Assembly (NCBI RefSeq): GCF_047496725.1
Contig: NC_132973.1
Location: 5,865,233-5,929,232, forward strand
DNA: 64,000 nucleotides
Source: Anoplolepis gracilipes
Taxonomy: Eukaryota > Arthropoda > Insecta > Hymenoptera > Formicidae
Direction of reading: 5' to 3'
Below are positions 15,121-64,000 of this stretch, piece by piece. The translations under genes were made by a program, and so were the position numbers. Every line of letters begins with the position of its first letter. Position 1 is the stretch's first letter. The notes beneath the pieces were generated by a model, which saw only the letters and a list, made by a program, of their open reading frames with translations, made no database searches and was not told the DNA's origin.

Positions 15121-15145
15121 GGAAAGAGAGGAGAGCGAGAGCGAG

Positions 15146-15202
<57 letters not shown>

Positions 15203-15209
15203 AAGAGAA
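15121..15209. repeat. (GA)n microsatellite
   Basis: About 85 bp of GA with a few GC interruptions. About 0.7 kb past the RasGRF stop, it would read (CU)n if still inside the 3'UTR. Confidence 0.95.
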
Positions 15210-15416
15210 CATTAAGCATAATTATGCATAAGAAAGTCTCTTTCATCGCTCGTTACTAATCTTGTACTGTTATCATCAGCAGATTTTACAGCCACGCCGT
15301 ATTCAATCTTCTGAAATCTATACTCGTATTACTATTATATTTTATTACTATTAAATTCTTACTAAAATCTACGATTTTCTTTTTTTTCAATATCTTCCCA
15401 TGCAACTTTGGATTAC

Positions 15417-15420
<4 letters not shown>

Positions 15421-15459
<39 letters not shown>
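15421..15459. repeat. (GA)n microsatellite
   Basis: Second uninterrupted GA run, also downstream of the RasGRF stop. Confidence 0.95.
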
Positions 15460-15461
<2 letters not shown>

Positions 15462-15923
15462 CACTATCTCCCTTAAAAATTTAAAAACAACATTAGAATA
15501 ATTAAAAGATGGAAGAGATAGCAATTCTAGTAACATAGAATATATTTTGTCGAAATCTAATCAGTTTTGCTATGTTTCAATTGCTCTATGCCTATCAAAC
15601 AATTCCGATAAGTTTCCTTCCGCGAATAAAGAGGCCGATTCTGTGTAACGATGAGATCATTGTTGAGCTTACTTATCTAATGTTTACGCAAATATCTTGT
15701 AAAATGTGAAACGCAAATGATAACGGAAATGGACGTCGAACGTTACGTTATAAGCGGAAGTGGACAGAAATAATGGACGGGGCTGTGAAAAACGCGACAA
15801 GTCGCATTTGCGATCGTCCTAAGGATCGATCGCTTACAACAGAGAATTAACTCTTTTGAAATTTCAGTATTTCTTGATCGCTCATTAAAAAATAAAGTTG
15901 AATTGCTTTGCGAGAGACAAAAT

Positions 15924-60415
<44,492 letters not shown>

Positions 60416-60443
<28 letters not shown>

Positions 60444-60644
60444 GATCACAGATCATTAGCAGAAGGGTGTTTCCCTAATGTTGATCTTCACAGCGGTGAT
60501 TGATTGTCCAGATTACCTTGTTTAGGTTTCAATAGTGTAGAAAATAACACCTTGTGTGCTAAAGTTAAGTGTCAAGGATGTATCTCGATCGGTTCCGAAG
60601 ACACCAGCTTTTACGTGGATTTATCGAAAGCCACGATGTAGCAT
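60416..60644 (-). other. RasGRF: RasGRF exon 1: 5'UTR and start codon
   Basis: This exon carries the start codon and ends at a strong donor, CTG|GTAAGA. Two in-frame ATGs occur, at 60443 (MLSPKMQKT...) and 60428 (MQKT...); an in-frame TGA lies just upstream of the first. The MQK start matches the vertebrate RasGRF N-terminus as I recall it. On the minus strand a strong acceptor (a pyrimidine-rich run ending TTTGCAG) sits at 60645-60646, so the exon probably runs 60644-60416 and is preceded by one or more noncoding exons. A second possible donor (ACAAG|GTAATC) lies inside the untranslated part. Confidence 0.8.
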
Positions 60645-62637
60645 CTGCAAACATGAAAGAAAATTTCTTTGATAAGTAACGCAACTTTCGTGCGCGAGAG
60701 AATATGTATTAATAAAATTGTTATAGCTTCAAGCAGCAACCACCGTGTTCGCGACTGATAGAGATAAATCTTATTGGCAGATATTGATATTTGGTAATAT
60801 GTTTATATTGTTACGAAAACATATTGACGTTCAATCCAGTTGTTTATTTTTATTAGAACATGTTATTGAGCTTCAACGAGGGGATGTTTTGATAATGTTA
60901 ACTCGTATAAATCAGATAAATCATTAATTGAGTAAATATTATTATCAAGTCAATTCAACATAACCGAAATCATTCATATATCTAAATACATAACGAAAGT
61001 TTGCCATATGGTTGCCGCGATGTATTTACATAAATATGCTAAAACGCATTGGTGTAATAATGTCGTTTCACGGTAATTGAATCAAAACCGTATGAAATCA
61101 AAACTAATTTTCTAACTGCGTTTGCATTAATTCGAAATCTCGACATCGCTGATTTTCTGTTAGTCAACAGTTTATTTTATTATTTTTTTATAGAATTAAT
61201 ATTTGTAAAAAGTTTTAGTTACGTTAAAAACAAGTGTGAATGCTGCTAAAAGTAGAAAATTAAAGAGGTGACACACACGCGAATCTCGGAAATAAGATGT
61301 TAAACTATTTACGATGAAAATCGATATTCTCGAGTATTAATTTTAATGAAAGCACGAATCTAATGATAGCCGTCTTCCATTCCGATTGCTCTCAATCAAA
61401 CTGATTGCGAATGTAACTTTGACGACTTGTGTACATATCTAAATATCACATATTAACCTTTATTATGAGCTATCAATCCGCGCATTAATTCGTCAATTGT
61501 ACTATTATATTATATTAAGCTAAAATAAAATTAATTCGTAATTTTTGACAAAAAAAGATTGTTTCTGTGTGAAACGCCTAGAAACGCATTAATAAAAAGT
61601 ATTATATTATCGCTTTATTAGGTATCGTTTTAAGCGTATAATTTGTAATATAAATAAAATATTCCCAATAATTCAAAAATTAATATGTAATTAACTCGAT
61701 AATTAATTAAAACTGGTCAATGTTTTATAGTTTACAAGTACATTTATATCGTTATAATGAAAAAAGATTAAAATAAAAAAAGATTTGCAATCTGTTTACA
61801 AGAAATATTTGTGTGCTTACGTTATACGATAACTTTATTTAAAGCTTGTGAGCCACGCGTAGCGGAGTTTTCCGATACGCATAGCGATACGATCCATTTT
61901 TTTTTTATAACACTCGCCGTATGCATCGTTTTAAAAATATCCTCATTTTCCAATTATATAGTTAATTACTTCGTTTTGTATTTGTTTTATAATATTTGTT
62001 ATTAAAATTGTAATTATTATACGTTTGCATTTACTCCAAAGTTATTAGAAAAGATAATCAATCAATTAATCATCTAATCTCGAAGTTAGGAAGCGAATAA
62101 GTGGAAAAAATGCAGCTCGTGTCTTTGTATAATTTAAATTTGCTTTTTCCTATCATTTACATTGCAAACGAACGGATTAACAATTTTTTCCCGTCGATAT
62201 CTGAAAAAAAAATCATCAATCCTTCCAAGATATCGACAAAGATCCAAGACCAAAAACACAGAGAATTATTTAGCGAGAGGAATGAAATAGAAGAAAGACG
62301 ACAGGCAGAAGAAAATCTTCCAGGACAGAGAATTTTCCAGAGATGGGAACGAGAGATCATTTTTGTTTCCTCCATAGAAATAATCAGTCTTCCAAAATTT
62401 CAATAGCGAAGAGTCGAGGGGAGAAAAAGAAGAGAGAGAAGAAAATTCAAAGTATCTCATATCTTTTTCACAATACCTGTTACTCCTGCGTGCGTATCTC
62501 GTCGCACGCGTCATTTGCCTCCTCCCTCCTTCTCATCCACCCTCTCTTCCGCCAGCTTCCGTCAAGTCTTCCGCGAGTGATCTCGCCTCGCCACCTGTTC
62601 GTGCCTACTCTCAAGACTGCATGCCGTATAACATCAC
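60645..62637. other. Upstream of RasGRF: no gene recognised
   Basis: AT-rich sequence lying 5' of the start-codon exon; probably an untranslated-region intron or intergenic. Its open frames match nothing known. Confidence 0.4.
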
Positions 62638-62646
62638 CCTCTCTCT

Positions 62647-62692
<46 letters not shown>
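62638..62692. repeat. (CT)n microsatellite
   Basis: About 50 bp of CT with minor interruptions. Confidence 0.95.
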
Positions 62693-62693
<1 letters not shown>

Positions 62694-62759
62694 TTTCTCT
62701 ACTGAACTATTGAGATATATATATGTATATATTTCTCCTTCTCTCTCCTTTTCTTTTTT

Positions 62760-63240
62760 TTGCGGCCGCGAGGTCGCACCGGAGGAGAAGATCCACCGGG
62801 GCGCGTGTCACGATTTTTATCCGTTAGTTCTTCTTGTGAGGATTTCTCGTGATAGCGGTGACAACGATAAACAAACAGCTTTCGCAAACGTCGGGTTTTA
62901 TTTCAGGCACAACCGGGACGTTGATATAGATGACGATGTTGGCGGAAACGACGTCCCGTAGTGACGGTCGGTGGTGACGGCACCCGACGCTCCTCTTCTC
63001 ATGGTCGGAAGACGCGCCGACGACCTGCGATGTTGCGACGTTGGGGGTTGCGACGTGCCTGACGCGTGGGGACGACCGACCACCGACCGACAAGCTCCGT
63101 CCTCCGCTTATACCGCGACACGCGCGCGTCCACCGCCCCGCGAAAGGATCCCGGAGGCTGCGCCGGATGGGCCCGCAAGTGCGCAAGCTCGCAAATTCAC
63201 CCTCGTACGCGCCTCGCCTTGTCGGCAATCCCTGAGAGCG
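62760..63240 (-). promoter_or_regulatory. CpG-rich patch, candidate promoter of RasGRF
   Basis: The most GC- and CpG-rich block in the window, lying 5' of RasGRF. On the minus strand it contains GCGGTATAAGCGG (TATA-like, 63107-63114) followed by GC-rich sequence that could hold the transcription start and a noncoding first exon. Open frames on both strands here look like composition effects. The link to RasGRF is inference; it could equally serve a plus-strand gene beyond the right edge. Confidence 0.35.
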
Positions 63241-63271
63241 AGAAAGAGAGAAAAAGGAGGAGGCAGAGAGG

Positions 63272-63301
63272 AAGGAGGAGAGAGAGAGAGAGAGAGAGAG
63301 A
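63272..63301. repeat. (GA)n microsatellite
   Basis: GA run at the edge of the CpG-rich patch. Confidence 0.9.
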
Positions 63302-64000
63302 TCTACCTGTGTTTGCCTGCGTACCTGCGTGGCCTTTGCAGAAGAGCCGTCTTGGATTTTCAACATCGCCAACACCCTCGTTGGCTAATTCAGGTTAAAT
63401 CAAGCTGAATTGCCCAGACCATGGCAGTAGAAAGCGTTAATTTAGCAAAATGCTTTGAAAAACAGGAAACATACAAAACTTAAAATAGATGCATAGATAA
63501 GTAAACAAAAAAAAAATACAGGAAATGAGCAAAATATAAGTAAGATTATGATTGTATATTTGTATACGCGTGTATGTGTGTGTGCGCGCGGATATACAGG
63601 CAAAGATGCTGCGAGGGAAAACCCGCGACTGCGTGTGCCTTATCCGTGAAAATTAATAATGCATCGCCCCTTGACAAGGGCCACATTAACCATGACCCCG
63701 ACTATCCGATGGAGTCAATCGTGGGAGTTAAAATTTTTTTTTTTTTTTTACATATTTATATAGGCCTTAGAAAGTATTAATAAAAGTAAAAATAAAAGAA
63801 AATATTTTAAATATTTAATTTAACAAATTATGTTAAATATTTAACAAATATGTTAAAAATTTAAATGTAACAAATTTTATTAAAAGCTATTGGGAAAAGA
63901 GTTATATATGTATATTTTATGTAAAAAAAAAAATATATAAATCGAGGACAACTTAAAATTTAAAAAAAAAAAGTAAGATTTTGATTTTTTTTATTTGCAT
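63302..64000. other. Right edge: no gene recognised
   Basis: AT-rich with A and T homopolymers in the last 300 bp. Nothing supportable. Confidence 0.4.

Noticed and set aside
62343..62693. Plus-strand frame ending in Ser-Leu repeats near 62.6 kb
   Set aside because: Driven by the (CT)n microsatellite; no recognisable protein.
62824..63375. 183-codon minus-strand frame and overlapping plus-strand frames in the CpG-rich block
   Set aside because: GC-rich sequence has few stops, so long frames arise in several phases at once; none resembles a protein family.

Overview
The window looks like nuclear DNA from an insect, most likely a hymenopteran such as an ant. It is AT-rich and full of (TA)n, (GA)n and (CA)n microsatellites. 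CpG is not depleted in several GC-richer patches. The single protein-coding gene found is built of small exons with GT-AG introns. The order is inferred from these traits and from gene content; the species cannot be named from the sequence.

One gene dominates: a complete RasGRF (Ras-specific guanine-nucleotide-releasing factor 1/2) orthologue on the minus strand. It runs from a start codon at 60443 to a stop at 15924. I reconstructed 24 coding exons by reading splice sites and phases. They sum to 4482 nt including the stop (1493 residues), and every junction keeps frame. The domain order is PH1, coiled coil, IQ (calmodulin-binding), DH, PH2, REM (RasGEF_N), a long Ser/Pro-rich linker, and the CDC25 Ras-GEF domain. 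The same protein would take a calcium/calmodulin input through IQ, a Rac/Rho-exchange module through DH-PH, and a Ras-exchange module through REM-CDC25.

Layout, left to right. Positions 1-15923 are downstream of the gene and hold no gene I can support; they contain microsatellites, a diverged tandem duplication (about 2603-3012) and a decayed mariner transposase fragment (about 4745-5080). Positions 15924-28856 carry exons 24 to 5, compactly spaced. Exon 4 is isolated at 33188-33294. A 22.2-kb intron (33295-55463) separates it from exon 3 and holds fold-back elements and microsatellites. Exons 3, 2 and 1 lie at 55464-60644. Positions 60645-64000 are upstream and include a CpG-rich patch (62760-63240) that may be promoter.

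The main leads beyond the gene are: a 21-nt in-frame candidate microexon with strong splice sites next to an exon with a weak donor; a CpG-rich patch in intron 10 that could start a short isoform; and a cluster of palindrome-bearing fold-back repeats at 45.9-46.7 kb. I found no tRNA, rRNA, CRISPR array or viral sequence.
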